Below are positions 21,430-33,757 of a DNA stretch of 64,000 nucleotides, piece by piece. Numbering within the stretch: position 1 is the first letter of the stretch; every line of letters starts with the position of its first letter. The notes below the pieces were generated by a model. It was not told the DNA's origin. It did not search any database and worked only from the letters and a program-made list of their open reading frames with translations. Position numbers and translations under genes: made by a program. The stretch is from Gamarada debralockiae (taxonomy: Eukaryota > Ascomycota > Leotiomycetes > Helotiales > Hyphodiscaceae), in NCBI GenBank assembly GCA_002803225.1, contig NXFV01000120.1, positions 45,828 to 109,827 of the forward strand, in the 5' to 3' direction.

Positions 21430-23179
21430 TCAAAGCATGAACTTGAAAGGACCTCGCGACGGCTTCGTAACGAAGGTATCCGTCTCCTGTCCAATCCTCC
21501 CGTATGCCACTGCCGCCGAACCTCTATTCTTTCTACTCAAATAAAGGCGTAATAATAGAGAAAGCAAAGCAACTAACACCATAGCACCAGCGCATATCGA
21601 CATGCCGCTGATGTACAACGGCGCATCACGCTCAGGATACAATCTTGTCCCAACCAAGGGACCACATTGCCCTATGAGCTGCAGCATTGCAAAACCAGTC
21701 CCTTGCTTCGACTCCGATTCTTGGTTGTTGATCGTCCAAGTTATGATGATGGTTATCACGCTGAAGAATCCTATGGCAGCCGGGTAGAGGCCCGCGTATT
21801 GCCACCATATCCCCCAGCCTCTGGCTCCGGCCAGTGCAATGAAGGAGTAACCAAAAGTTGACAGCAGGGCGTGGAAGCAGACAAAGTAGCTGCGGTTTTG
21901 CATGCGGTCAGATAACCAGGCTGTGAGGATGACGACGAAAAAGGATGCGAGATATGGAGGTGCGGAGAGAGCTTGAGAGACCAGGACCGTATGACCCATT
22001 TCGTGGATGATGGTTGGAAGGAAGACCGGCATTGAGGAGAATGCCATATTTGTGCAGAAGAACATGAAAGCTGTAAGATAGCTCTTTGGGTCGGTGATTG
22101 TCTCTATCATCTCACGGAACTTGAGCCCGCCTTTGCCGGTGTGTTCATGAGGGTCCTTCTCTTTGCGTAGTCGGAGGCGGGCGACTTTCTTCTCTCGTTT
22201 TGTGAGATACTTGGCTGTTCCAGGGCTGTCGGGTATGGCGTTCCAAGCCACCACTGCAACCAGAACACTGGGAAAACCTTCAACAAGGAATAGGAGCCGC
22301 CATGAAGCGATGGGACAGTATTTTCCAATCTTGATGATTCCCCATGCCAATGTGCTTGCAAAGGATGTGGCTAGAGGTGCCGCAGATATGAAGAATCCAG
22401 TTCGAAGTGCCAGCTCTTCACGCTTGAAGAAAAATGACAGATAAAATGGTATCCCCGTAAATCCAGCTTCTCCAATGCCCAACAATGTTCGCAGCACAAG
22501 CAAGCCTGCAAATGATGTAGCGACCGATTGTAACGAGGCAATGATCCCCCAAGACAGTACAATAGCCGTAACGTATATATGGGCAGGTATTAACTTCCAT
22601 AACACGCTCATCCATTCGAAGCAAATATATGCGATGTAAAACGCCGTAATAACCCATTCGTATCGTGCAGAATCGAGGTCGAGGTCAAGATCGAGGCCAG
22701 CGATTTTGGCATTTCCAATATCTATTCCAATTAGCAGTCTTCCTCCTGCAACGGTTAGGAGACAAACTAGATCTGTCGAGAAAGCTGAGCATGTACAGCA
22801 ATGCCACGAACAGAACCAACTTCCGATCGAATTTTCTCACAACAGCCCGTTCCTCATCTGGTGTATATAGCTGGTATGATTGCACAGTAGATACGCTGGC
22901 TCTGCGACGTCCACTATCCCGATACCTCATATCGTCATCATCTTCCTCGTTCTCCTCGTCCAGCTCTCCTCTCTTCTCCACATCCTTGGCGCGACGTTGG
23001 AGCTTGAAGCTTTCGCCAAGCTCGCCGATCTCGAGGTCCGAGTCCGAGTCCGAGTCCTCTGAATCCGAATCAGGAGTCAGCCTCGCGTTTGAGGTCGAGC
23101 TTGATTTCGGGGATAGTTCATCGTGCGGCATTTCGTCTGACGTTTTAGGAGGCACGACGTGTCGTGCTGTGGATGCCAT
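21430..23179 (-). CDS. MFS transporter, anion:cation symporter (Dal5/Tna1-like) family
   Basis: A plasma-membrane permease, likely for an organic anion or vitamin-like substrate; the exact substrate cannot be told. Exons are 23179-22768 and 22721-21430, split by one 46-nt intron, giving 567 residues. An unusual acidic N-terminal tail (about 1-105) carries SDSEDSDSDSDLEIGELGE and an Asp/Glu run. The signature TM1 motif follows: ERAVVRKFDRKLVLFVALLY, then LSFLDRSNIGNAKIAGL, diagnostic for the ACS family. About 12 hydrophobic segments follow, including the TM4-5 motif TLLGIGEAGFTGIPFYLSFF. The loop between TM6 and TM7 is basic (KYLTKREKKVARLRLRKEKD). The end is GPFKFML. All family landmarks are intact, unlike the dead permease at 5-6.7 kb. 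Confidence 0.92.
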
Positions 23180-24092
23180 GGTGAGGCATAAGGCTATTCT
23201 GGGACTTGAAGGTCATTGAACTGATTCATGAGGGACCTTCATGGAAGGGAAGCATCATGTAGGATGATGATGGCGGTGTCGTCGCCGCGCATTGAGTGCA
23301 TTTCAGCTCGCCGAAAAGCCCCTGTCAATGGGCCGCTTGAAAGGCTAAAGACTCACACGTGATGCTCCTTATTGTCCAAACATACATCAACGCCACCCGT
23401 TCTCTACACCTTAGAACAGTTTGTTGAGGGTTGGAAACGGTACACATATTGTATAATGGCAGCATGCTCGCAATGGTGGTGCTACCAGCCGTAAGGTGTC
23501 ATCACGAGAAGCGGCAAGTTTACGCTTCCTTTTCTAAGTCAAGAACCTAGCGATTTTCCCTTCCATATCGCCGATTCCTCCAAAGCCTCTGGACCTTATA
23601 GCTCTCGGAGGCGACGAGGAAGTAAATCTGGCGTCCCGCTTTCAAAGGTCATGTTGATTGTTGTGCACGTGACTAAACCCCCTTTCCTATTTCCCAAAAG
23701 GGAAAGAGCAAAACAAGAAGAATAATCAAAAGATTTCAATGTTGTGGCATGACTTGTAACAAGCAGTGGTCCCAGAGCCATTGAATGCATTTGATCAAGA
23801 TTTGCTATTTTGAGTTACGCCCTACGTCCATCGGCGATTGCATACCTAACATGATTTTCATTACTACTCTAACTTTCATCGTTCTTAGGTGAACTTGAAG
23901 TATTAAGGAAGGTGTTGCCCCTTCCAAATCTGCCATCGATCATGCTGTTACATCCATTGAACCTTTGAAGAGAGAAAAGCCAAAGACACACCACCAAATA
24001 AAATTCCAAAGAAAAGGATCAAAACATCCAACTGAGGAAAGAAAGGAACTCATGACATACGCCAACATACTCGAACACAATCCATATCCCAC
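23180..24092. other. Intergenic, promoter side of the MFS gene
   Basis: About 0.9 kb without a supported gene. A 64-codon minus frame near 23790 has no features. The sequence becomes AT-richer towards 23900-24050. I see no repeat or RNA gene. Confidence 0.5.
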
Positions 24093-25867
24093 CTAAGTGG
24101 CAACGATCCTAAGAGTCGCAGCACCTCCAGACTTCGCCTGTGTTCGGAACACTCTGCCTCCTTCTGTGCGCCGCTTCCTGGCTGTGTGTTTGCCAGGAGG
24201 AACGACTACCCATTCCTGCTCAGACCCCTTAACTCTCTCTTCCGCAACCGTATTTATCTCTGCTTTGACAGCGAAGTCGATCTTTTCATTGATGGGAGGG
24301 TCATCGTCCGCGAAGGTGTGGATTGTTTGTCCAGAACCCGTCATTGCATTGTCTTGGTCTGGAAAGTTGACATCTGTTGTTCGATCAACAAACTCCGGGT
24401 TGTAGTAAGCTGCATCTTTTCTTTGTGCACCTATCTTCTGACCGGTCGCCTGCAAGGCATTATATTTAGTATTGCTTGATCAAGATGAGAGCTGCGGGGG
24501 TTCCGAGAACATTCCAGACGGATGCCATGTGCTTACCCAGTCCAGTTCCTCTCTTCTCTTCATTATCTCATCGTACGCGCCCTTGCCAGCCCATCTCCAG
24601 AAGCCTTCGGCCCTAAGCTCAGTCTCTGCGTCCTCTTGTGTGATGATAGCGAGGTCGCTTTTAACGGCGGCAACCAGCTTTGCGACAAGATCTCTTCGAG
24701 CTACAGAGCTTTTCGGCGAGTCGATGACCTCAATGCCCAGTCGGGAGAAGATTTTGGGATCGACCCCGTCCAAAGGGTTATTTGACAGACCGTTGGGTGA
24801 GAATTTGCGTGAGCCTCCGTGATAACCCGCATGTCTGACTGGAGTTGAGAATTTTTTGACACGCTTCCTCTGTCTTGGAGTCAGGCTGCTCGGGGTGCCG
24901 GGCGCTTTGACACTCAAGTTAGACAGCTGGTCAGTGATGTCCTCAGCGTCCTCAACTTCGGGGATGGGCTGTTCGGCTTCTGACTGCTTGTTATCGTAGA
25001 CGTAGCTGCCCTCCCAGCCACCTTTAGTCTCGTAGGTGGTCAGATGGATGGCTTCACTGATATAGTCGGTGTCTTCCTTTGAGAAGGCCTCCACCTTCCG
25101 CTTTTTGTTTGTAGGACCCAATCCCAATTTTTTTACCTTCTTTCTTTCACTTTTTTTCATTTTGGGCGCCTCATCTCCAAGTTCAGAGCTGGTTTCGGTG
25201 GGTGTTCTTGTTGAAGTTGTGGCAGCGAAGCCTCGGCGAGACTTGCCCAGAGAATCTGAGCCGGCTAGGTTGGGGTTGTTGATTTCATCGAGAGCATTAA
25301 TCTTTCGTATGAGGATGAAGATCTCCTTGTGCCTGTTGTGGTGCATCTCATCGGAATGATTGCATCTGTTTGAGTGGTCAGTGAATGGATGGATATGGAG
25401 AAGGATATTCAATTGCTTACCCAAAGCACTCGTGAGAACGGCCTAGGGAGGTGAAAAATATTGGTCAGTTGACATTCTTGGAAAGGAGGATGGAGACACC
25501 GGAAGAATGCCAACCAATGAAGTGTAGCTGCTGATGAAATCGATAACATGGTTCGACATGTTTGCCAATACATGATGTCTTGGCTCTACCGTCTGGGAGA
25601 AGATCAACAATGAAACAGGAGCAGATGGACAGATCTGGAGTGACTTACTGTGAAGGGGAGTTGCACAAATTCCGCAGTGATGCTCTGAAGTGAAATTAGA
25701 ACAAGTTCCGAGGAACGTATCTCGAAGTCTGTTTACTTACCAAGGCCAGGAGATACATCCCATCGAAAAAGGCTCTTGCCCTTGTAGAGGCGGGACTCCG
25801 GAGCAATGATAGCCCAGTTCATCTTGGGTTGGGAGATCGATGCTGAAGGAGTGTGTCTGTTTGACAT
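24093..25867 (-). CDS. Unknown protein with Cys/His-rich N-terminus and basic, nuclear-type body
   Basis: Hand-built exons are 25867-25741, 25684-25649 (36 nt), 25592-25515, 25442-25421 (22 nt), 25365-24537 and 24449-24093. All have GT/AG ends and continuous phase, giving 482 residues. Two candidate starts lie in frame (residues 1 and 16). Residues 44-100 are rich in Cys and His: HHCGIC (C46, C49), C62, C70, HECFGC (C86, C89) and HHNRH. This looks like a zinc-binding module, but I cannot name it. Residues about 150-190 hold NLS-like lysine runs (KKSERKKVKKLG, NKKRKVEAF). A conserved-looking block GFWRWAGKGAYDEIMKRREE follows at about 340-360. The end (PGKHTARKRRTEGGRVF...) is basic. The cysteines are spread over four very small exons, so the model depends on correct splicing. 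Confidence 0.68.
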
Positions 25868-26797
25868 GGTTAGCCATCACGTAGTGGAAGGCTCCTAGAA
25901 AGGTAATGTGGCTAAGAGCGAGTGCTTGAAGTTGAAGTTTGAGCTTGTCTCGAAGGACGATTTAGTTTGCTTCGAATCGATCTCAAAAAGGTCAAATCGA
26001 GGCTCGGAGGCAACATCGTTGACTCGAAGATGCTTAAAAAGAGTTGCTTACTTGTATTCGAAGTCCAATTGTAGTTTAATTAGAAGAATGAAGCGATTTC
26101 AAAGCTTCAACGCTGAAGAAGCAAGGAAAGTAGCAAAGGAGTAACTCTGGTGGCTGTTGCTGAAGAATTTTGTGTGTGAGAAAGTTGACTTTGTTGATTG
26201 ACAAGATGAATACGCAAGAAACGTTTTCCCGGTCGCCTGTTGACTTGTTTCCTATCTGGGTTGGAGCTCCCAGCCGAGGTTGTCGCTAAAAGTTCCGCAC
26301 AATTAGGGGAGGAATTCTTCTTTAGGAAACCACGTGACTACAGCCTTATCATTGATGGATGACAGAGTGAATGGAATGGCAATGATGTTACTCGATGGAA
26401 GGAGCCTTGGGGAATAGGAAGTCTTGAGTTGTCGTTCACAGTTCTGTTTGTGTACAAGGCCTTTACCGCTCCTCAGCACTGCTGATGTTCAGGCGGCTAC
26501 TTACATGTCGCAAACACTTTCGTACTACCACCCACTGGACTTACGTAATGTGTTGAATTATGGCTTTGACAAGGGAATTGGCTACATATTATGAAATGCA
26601 TGATATTGAATTGCAAATTTGCCACCCCTGATCACGAAAAGAGACTCCAACACGCATTACAAATTGCCAACCAATACACTTTTCATTACGGTATTCCAGA
26701 AAATGCGAAGTTGAATTCACGGTTCTAGGATCACCACTATTCCAGTCGCAGCTGTTGAAAGCTGCTATTTGTAGTGAAGGTTTACAGTAGCTGGTCC
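25868..26797. other. Intergenic
   Basis: About 0.9 kb between the starts of one minus-strand gene and the 3' end of egt1. Short frames (for example 25908-26144, 78 codons) are Lys/Ser-rich without a family pattern. No RNA gene or repeat is supported. Confidence 0.5.
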
Positions 26798-29700
26798 TTA
26801 AAGATCGCGGACCAGTCGTGCGCCAGCCCATACGTACGGGTAGTTTCGCTGGTACCAATTGACACTAGATATTGTAAGTTTGTGGTTATCCGTCAAAGAT
26901 CCTGCAAGTTGGGAAGACTCACAAGGTTTTACGTCCAGCAATGCGAGGGTGTGTTGCCCAAGAGCCTCCGAGGACGACATTGTGCTTCCCGTCAAAGAAG
27001 TCGGCTGCAAATAATCAGTCTCCATCAAATTGAACAACTCACGCATTCAAGCACATACCTGTGTATGCCGGATACAATGGCATTGGCTCAAAGCCCTCAT
27101 GCTTTGTAAGCGGAGAGCTGGTCCATTCCCAAACTCCGCCCATTTCGCCTTGACCAGCAAGCTTATTGCCATTTGCGGTCACGGCGACAGGATGCCAATG
27201 CTTGAAACCAACATTGGCACCTGTGAGGTTGACGAAGAGCTCTTGCGAGCTCCCGCCGTTTTGCGAAGGTCGTAATGGCGGGCTTTCTTCGACTCCGTCA
27301 TTGACGAGATGCCTAAATTGAGTCAGAAATTAATGCAACAGAACAGGTCATACAATACATACCCGTTGACTGCTGGAACTGTTTTACCCAGATGCTGCTC
27401 CGCCTCCTTCAGCTTCAGACCATCGACGTGACTGTAAATGCTTCGCACTTCTTCAACAGTTGGAATCCTGCCACCCATCCAGCTTGCACACCCAGCCAAC
27501 TCATCGTAAGACGCGAAAACTGGCCAGTCCAAAGCATACTCCAGAGGTACGAGACCGTACACTGTGCGAACTGCCTTTCCTTCTAAATATGCCTTGGTGA
27601 GGGGAGGGTAGAGGTCAACATGGCCATTGGAACGGCCGTTCATATGGCCGTTGATATAACCATTCGTGTGAGCATCGTTCAAACTTTGCTCAGCCCATGA
27701 AGCAGGGATCTTAGAACTGTGTGTTTGCTCAAGGTATCGAGCGTACTATTTCCTGATTAGAAACTGCAAAGACAGAAAGTTACAATCACTTACCTCTTCA
27801 TTTGTGATGGGTCGTGCCTGAGCGCTGAATGCAGGTACCACCACGCTCCTTGAAGGCTTCTCATTATCCCTGAAAATCTCGTCAGGAACATTTCGTAATT
27901 CTATGAGGGGAACACGTACCATCCGAAATGATGGTCTGGGCCCGAGTTATCGTCGGGATCATCAAGTCCAATAGTAATCCTCTGTTCTGGAATTTTAAAC
28001 CATGCATTGGGGACCCTAGCAGCTTCTGCACGCTTTGCGTCGCCCTCAAAGTCTGGAGTGAATGATGTGGGCGGCAGTGTCTTGTCGCTTTGCAGGAGCA
28101 TGTAAAGCAAAGTTTCGAGATGCATAATCTCGTGCTCCAATCCGATCCAGAGAGCTCGACCAACTTCGCGAGGAGTTTCTTTACTCTCGTATAACTTGTG
28201 TATTTTGGCCCTGACGTTTTCTTGATAGGCCAGAATCTCATCAAGTGGTGGCCATTCATCTGGGATCTCTGAGTGGGCGTGACATTGCTCGGGATTATCG
28301 ACATCTGGATCAATTCCTCGCTCGAAGATCTGAGGATAATAGGAGGGCTCACAAGGGGGAAGCTTGGTGGCTTTGGTGAGTTGAATGTCCAAGAACGTGG
28401 GGATGTGGCCGAGATAGAAGATACAAGCATTTCGAAGCTTAATAGGTTTCTCATGTAACTCTGCATCCGGGATCATGCCCCTAGTTACTTTATCCCAGAC
28501 CGACCACAGTCCCTTCCAGTCGTCGAGGGTCGGCACAGTGTTCGCAGCATACACCGAAGGGTCTGAGTTGAAGGCCATCTTCTGTTTTGACAACAGATGA
28601 ATACCTAACGTGACAAGAAGTTAGCAAAGTGATCTTATTATAGGAAACCTTCGGTCAATGAAAAGAAAAGTTAGAGGCGATTGTCAGCCTCGTTCCTGTT
28701 AAATCGCACAGGAGGTAATGCGATGGCCCGTGCGCCACACCAGACGAAAATGGCAGGACATCACCCCCACATCGTCAAGGATGAGATGATCATACGACCG
28801 GCGGACTGGTTCCCAAATGGTAGGACAGAGCCTCACTCTTGGAATCACATTATGTGGCGTGATTTGCAGAACGAAAAAGCAAATTCGAAAAACCAGGTTT
28901 GGTACTTACTGTAAGCGTCGGACGAGGCTGACCAACGTTTCACTTCATTCAACCCAGAGCGCTCCCACAGCTGAAGTGTCTCCTCTGGAGAGTATTTCAA
29001 GCTTTGCTCAACTTGGATACGTTCCCCAGCTCGAAAATGGATGTCTTTGTAATGAATATCCCGAATTGGAGAATAGAATGCTTGGTGGCGGCCTCCTTCA
29101 CTATCATAGACGTACTCTCCAATGACTTTCCAGTCCTCGAGGTTGAACACCTTTTCACCAAGGATGTCATTGGCTTGAAGAAGTCCATTGAGGATAAACC
29201 TAGGAAGCTGTTAGCTACTGGAACTAGATCGATCACGGGTGCTTTTATTGGCTCCATACTTATGCGTTATCCCCTCCCGGTCTATTTAGAGTCAAATGTT
29301 AGCAAGAATATTGTTAATAACCTCCCAATAAATACACTGACCATTATAAGCGTGACTGCGTGCCTCGTTAGCTGATAGCAGACCGAGAAGGACTGAAGAC
29401 TTACTAAACTTTCCCAGGATCATCGGTTGCATCCAGTCCAATGAGCATGGTGTCGGACGCCTCCAAGTTTTCTGCAAAAGAACGTAAAAAGCTAGCAGCC
29501 TCATGTCGGAAGAAGTTGCCTGGATCTGATCAGCGATGCATATCACGAGGACTCAGAGAACTTACCTATGCTAGAACCGAGCGACATGACACATTTGGGT
29601 CTCGATTTATTTTCTGGCATTTTCAGCCAGTCGAGACCATCGTCATATGTGCCATGAAGCCCATGACATTTGACATGTTTGAAAGCGGGAACTTGTTCCA

Positions 29701-30277
29701 ATGTCCGCTTTAATTCCTTCAAGGAGAGATCCAGAGCATAATAATCGATATCCTTGCCGGCAGCTTCCAAAGCCTGCAGCAGGATACTTACCTTGCGTAG
29801 GTTACTGTTTTCTGTTAGTTCCGACGTATCGAGGGCTTCCCGCTGGCAGTCACGAACCCACTACCCAGCTCAATGACCATGGCGCCAGCTGGCAAAACCT
29901 CGGCAATGCTGCTAGCAGATCGCTCGAGGACGTCGATTTCTGCATTTGTAAGAAAGTATTCTTGCAGATACGTGATCTACCCTTTGTTAGCACGTCGGTT
30001 CGTTTCCTCGGATCTAATTGGTCGAACTCACCTCCTCAAACAATTGCAGGCCTCGCTCATCATAAAGAAGCAGTGTAGGCATTGTCTTTGGGCCAGATTG
30101 GGGCCTCAATGAACTCATGATTTCGTCTTTCAGATTGATTTCGACGGCATCATGGCGTATGTCGATGATGTCAATGTTGGAAGGATCCTCCAAATTCCGA
30201 GCCGTTTTGGAGCTCAAGACCTTTGGCCTGGCTCCGACGACCTCAGCAGCGCTGTTCGAGGCGCAGGGAATCGTCAT
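26798..30277 (-). CDS. egt1: Ergothioneine biosynthesis protein 1 (fused EgtD-EgtB type)
   Basis: Makes the ergothioneine precursor: an SAM-dependent methyltransferase converts histidine to hercynine, and an iron(II) sulfoxide synthase then joins cysteine. Thirteen exons: 30277-30032, 29976-29858, 29804-29566, 29525-29405, 29355-29342 (14 nt), 29281-29260 (22 nt), 29199-28910, 28604-27920, 27869-27794, 27745-27363, 27312-27059, 27004-26923 and 26864-26798. Phase is continuous throughout, giving 865 residues, normal for fungal Egt1. The EgtD domain (about 20-340) has the SAM loop IELGSGNLRKVSILLQALE (about 117-135) and SLGSSIGDPGNFFRHEAA. The DinB-like domain carries iron ligands: H417 in LGHIPTF, and H508 and H512 in EHEIMHLET. 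A C-terminal FGE-sulfatase/EgtB domain includes QGEMGGVWEWTSSPLTKHEG and VNWYQRNYPYVWAGARL. A linker with repeated Asn/Gly (NGYINGHMNGRSNGHV) interrupts the last domain. All key residues are present. No egt2 lyase lies in the window. Confidence 0.96.
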
Positions 30278-32128
30278 TTTGTGATGCTCTGAAAGAGAAA
30301 TCGAAGTACTGAAATGTGTAAATGCGAAATCTGGGGTAATTGTGTATATAGCAAATGGTTGATGATGAGCAACAATGCAAGGCACTAGTAATTATAGTTT
30401 CCGTGCATCGATGTGGAAAGAGCGAAAGGAGGTTCCTTCCTGTGAGTATGCAGAACGCCTCATTTGAGCCTGGATTATCAAGACTAGCTGAGGAATCAAC
30501 AGGAACGGCGTACGGAACTCGCTCCTGTGTGGCATGAATGGTTCGACAGCGGACCATCTCGTACCTGAAATGGACAATGGAATGCAGGAATCTCGCCCCG
30601 CAGTCAGCGATGGCGTCCTCAAACAGGCGTACTAGAGCCCCCCACGCCAAAGACGGGCAAGCGTGACCTCATCATTAATAACTCACTTCCTTGACGCCGC
30701 CGAGTAGGGAGCGGACACAAAGTGAGCAACGGACATGATTATAATCTTACATGACGTTCCACGGATACCCGGGGATGGGAAAGTGATAGAAAAGGCTGGA
30801 CATTGATCAGGGTGTTGTTGAAATTAGGTTTTGACAACGTCTCTCCTGGAAATTGATAGTCAAGACCTGATATGGAATCATCTGTGAGGAATCATAGAGG
30901 GTGCGTGCAGGATGGATCTCTGGAGCTGTGGGAGCCGCCCGCAGCAGCACTGCCTGTAAGGTACAAAACGATCACTAAGAGATTGCTTTTGAGTCACAGT
31001 TAGCGATTTCAGATCGCAGCTTACCCTGCATGCATCCCAGGGCGTGGGTCAATTCGACAAAAACATCTGTTTGCTTGAAGGTGGTGTGGAGACTGAAGAG
31101 AGGTTGCTCAAGAGAAGCACAAGGGCGCGTTTGGTGTAATATGACGTGCTGATTCCTGGTCGTTTTCGTGAACCCTTGTCTTTGGGTTAGGTTCCACTGC
31201 GGGGTGAGTTGAGTGCGTGGCGGTGGTTTGTTAGATCTCCTTTCCAGTTCTCTCTGGTGACAAATAACGCAAGGTCATCGAGAAGTAGGAGTACGGTAAT
31301 ACGGAGAAGCACAACGTCCGGGTCCACCTTTCACGAGCTGGAGTTTCAGTTGTGAAAGGCTGCGAAGAAATGGAGACTCTGAATTGATACTTTCAGATAC
31401 GAGTTGCGTCGTTCAGCCACGATGCAATATGGAGATCTAAGAATACGGAGAAGTATATAGACAGTATGTGCACCGATAAACAATAAGTGGGGTTCGAAGC
31501 TCATGGAGAAAGTATTTCAGAAGAAATAATTCCTTCCTTGCAGCAGCTTGCTAACCTTATTGGCGAAAATGGGGAGCCGAGTCCAACGGAGTATTCCTTG
31601 TGCGAAGCAAAGAGGAGGTGAGGACCGTTCCTGGACTGGACTTTCTCTATAGCTCGGCAACGCCGAATACTCCAGAGATGGGAGTAATATGCAATTGCTC
31701 TTCTATTATTAGGAATAATCTTTATTTCTCTTCTCATTATTTCCTGTTATGGATAACGGTTTTCTGATTCCCTGAAACTTCAGCGGATCGAAACAGGCAA
31801 TAAGTCACCTGATATCGGATTATGGATGCAGAGTGATTACCTATAACGTATCCCGCAGAATCAATTCTGGGAATATACTTATTCATCATGTACTTTTTGA
31901 ATAATCAACTTTGATCTTTTACCTGCATACTGGGCGTAATTTCTGGAGCCTTGGAGTTGAAAGCTATCCAGGCACGTGATGTTAATGATGCCTTATAGCG
32001 CCACAAGGCATCCATGCATTTTAGTGTTTACTCCAATGTTTACTTCGTCCATGCGACGACCGCCAACTTCAACTTTACCAGAATAGAACCAAATTTTCTG
32101 CAGACAATAACTTTTTGATTTTCTCATT
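30278..32128. other. 1.85-kb spacer upstream of egt1 and nuf2
   Basis: A divergent intergenic region with room for the promoters of both genes. Short frames (such as minus 30650-30243) run through the egt1 leader and have no independent support. The stretch 31680-31930 is AT-rich. I see no RNA gene, inverted repeat or element. Confidence 0.5.
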
Positions 32129-33612
32129 ATGTCCTACAACCCTCGAATGAGCATGGTTCCCAGCTCTCAACAGCAGAATCGCGGCAAAAAGAAAGACGAG
32201 GATAACGATGCATTCATGCGCCTGGTAACAGCCCTTCCTCACTTCTTCGAGTAAAGCAACTGATTGAAGCAGCCTGACAAAGAGATCGTAGGATGCATCA
32301 GCGATATTGGTGTACCATTCTCAGTCGCAGATCTCCAAAAGCCGAATCCCCTCCAAATTCAAATGATTTTCGAATGGTTCGCAGAGCTTCTGATGAACGC
32401 TACGCGCGAAACCGTCGAGCCAGCTATGCGCGCTGCTGCCGAGGACATTTGCGGAGAATATATGGATATCATACCAGGCGAGGCGCGCAACCTTATGGGC
32501 TTCTATGTCAGTCTACGAAAGCTCTTGATTGAGTGCGGTATCACGGACTTCTCGTTCCAGGACCTGTACAAGCCGACGCACGATCGACTGGTCAAGATCT
32601 TTTCCTATATCATCAACTTTGTGCGCTTCCGAGAAAGTCAGACTGCTGTCATCGATGAGCATTTCAACAAGGCGGAGACAACAAAGGCTAAGATTGAGCA
32701 ACTGTATGTTGAGAACCAAGAGAACGAAGCACGTTTGGAGGTGATGAGAGCGAACAAAAAGGCGATGGAAGCGCAAGTTCAAGAGAAAGTCAAGCGGAAT
32801 GAGGAACTGAAGAAACGACTGTTGGAATTGCGCCAGAATCAGGAGAGACTTACTCGACGCTTCGAGAACGCAAAGGCAGAGAAGGCAGAGAAGACTGCCA
32901 TTTTGGAGGATAAGACTGCTCAGACGATTGCACTCCGACAGGAAAGCTCGAAGTTACGGCCTTACGTTCTACAATCACCTGCAGCGCTCCAAGCATCGTT
33001 GACCGAATTGAGCAATGCCCTGAACGCTGATAAGGCACAAATCGATACCCTGGACAGACGAGCTCGCGCCCTTCAAACCTCGACCGATACCTTCTCTGTT
33101 GTCTCCTCGGACGTCGCTTCATGTACGAAATTGCTTGAAGAAATATCTGCTGAATTAGCGAAGGAAGAAGAAGAGAACATCCGAATTGCACGACAACGAG
33201 ATGCACTGGGCGAGAGAGGAAACAACGTCCGGGAAGTGGAGCGTACAGAGGGTTTATTGCAGCGTCAATTGTCGAAGTGGTTGGAGCGTACAGACAAGCT
33301 GAGAGAGGGTAGCAAGGAGAAGGCTATGAGTGCGAAGGAGAGAATGGAGGAATTGAGAGCTGTGCATAGGAAGTTGACTGAAGAGAGAGCCGAGAAGAGC
33401 AAGGATATGGAGAGAAGGAGAGTCAGAATAGAGCAGACAGAGAAGAAGGTATGCCGGTCTCCATTCTCGTTACTGATACGGGCACTAACACATTTCAGAT
33501 GGCCGACTTGAAGGAAAACATCGAGAACGAAATCCACAGCGCACATGATGAGTTCCTGAAAATGGATTCACACATCAAATTGTACATCACAGAGATGGAG
33601 CAATCAATTTGA
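32129..33612 (+). CDS. nuf2: Kinetochore protein Nuf2
   Basis: A subunit of the NDC80 complex that links kinetochores to spindle microtubules. Exons are 32129-32224, 32273-33448 and 33499-33612, all phase 0, giving 461 residues, the normal length. After a short basic leader ([20 protein letters not shown]), a calponin-homology-like domain spans about 33-150. It has the family hallmarks [34 protein letters not shown] and [14 protein letters not shown]. The rest (about 150-455) is long coiled coil rich in Lys/Glu/Arg ([18 protein letters not shown] and similar), which pairs with Ndc80 in the known complex. The last exon encodes the C-terminal helix ending YITEMEQSI. The start follows a CT-rich leader. 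The gene converges with the minus-strand gene ending at 33758, 145 bp away. Confidence 0.96.
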
Positions 33613-33757
33613 GCTTGTTTGTGTTCTTGTTCGGAGTATGGCTGGCTATGGGCGGAGGACAACAACGGCGGAAGCAATTGGCGTTGGGTATACCAGTTGA
33701 TATAGCATGATAATGACCTTCAATCACACATCCTTCTACAAGAGTAATAGCTCGCAA

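Noticed and set aside
26798..30277. Reading the egt1 region as several separate small genes
   Set aside because: Thirteen exons join in phase into one Egt1 with all expected motifs and normal length.
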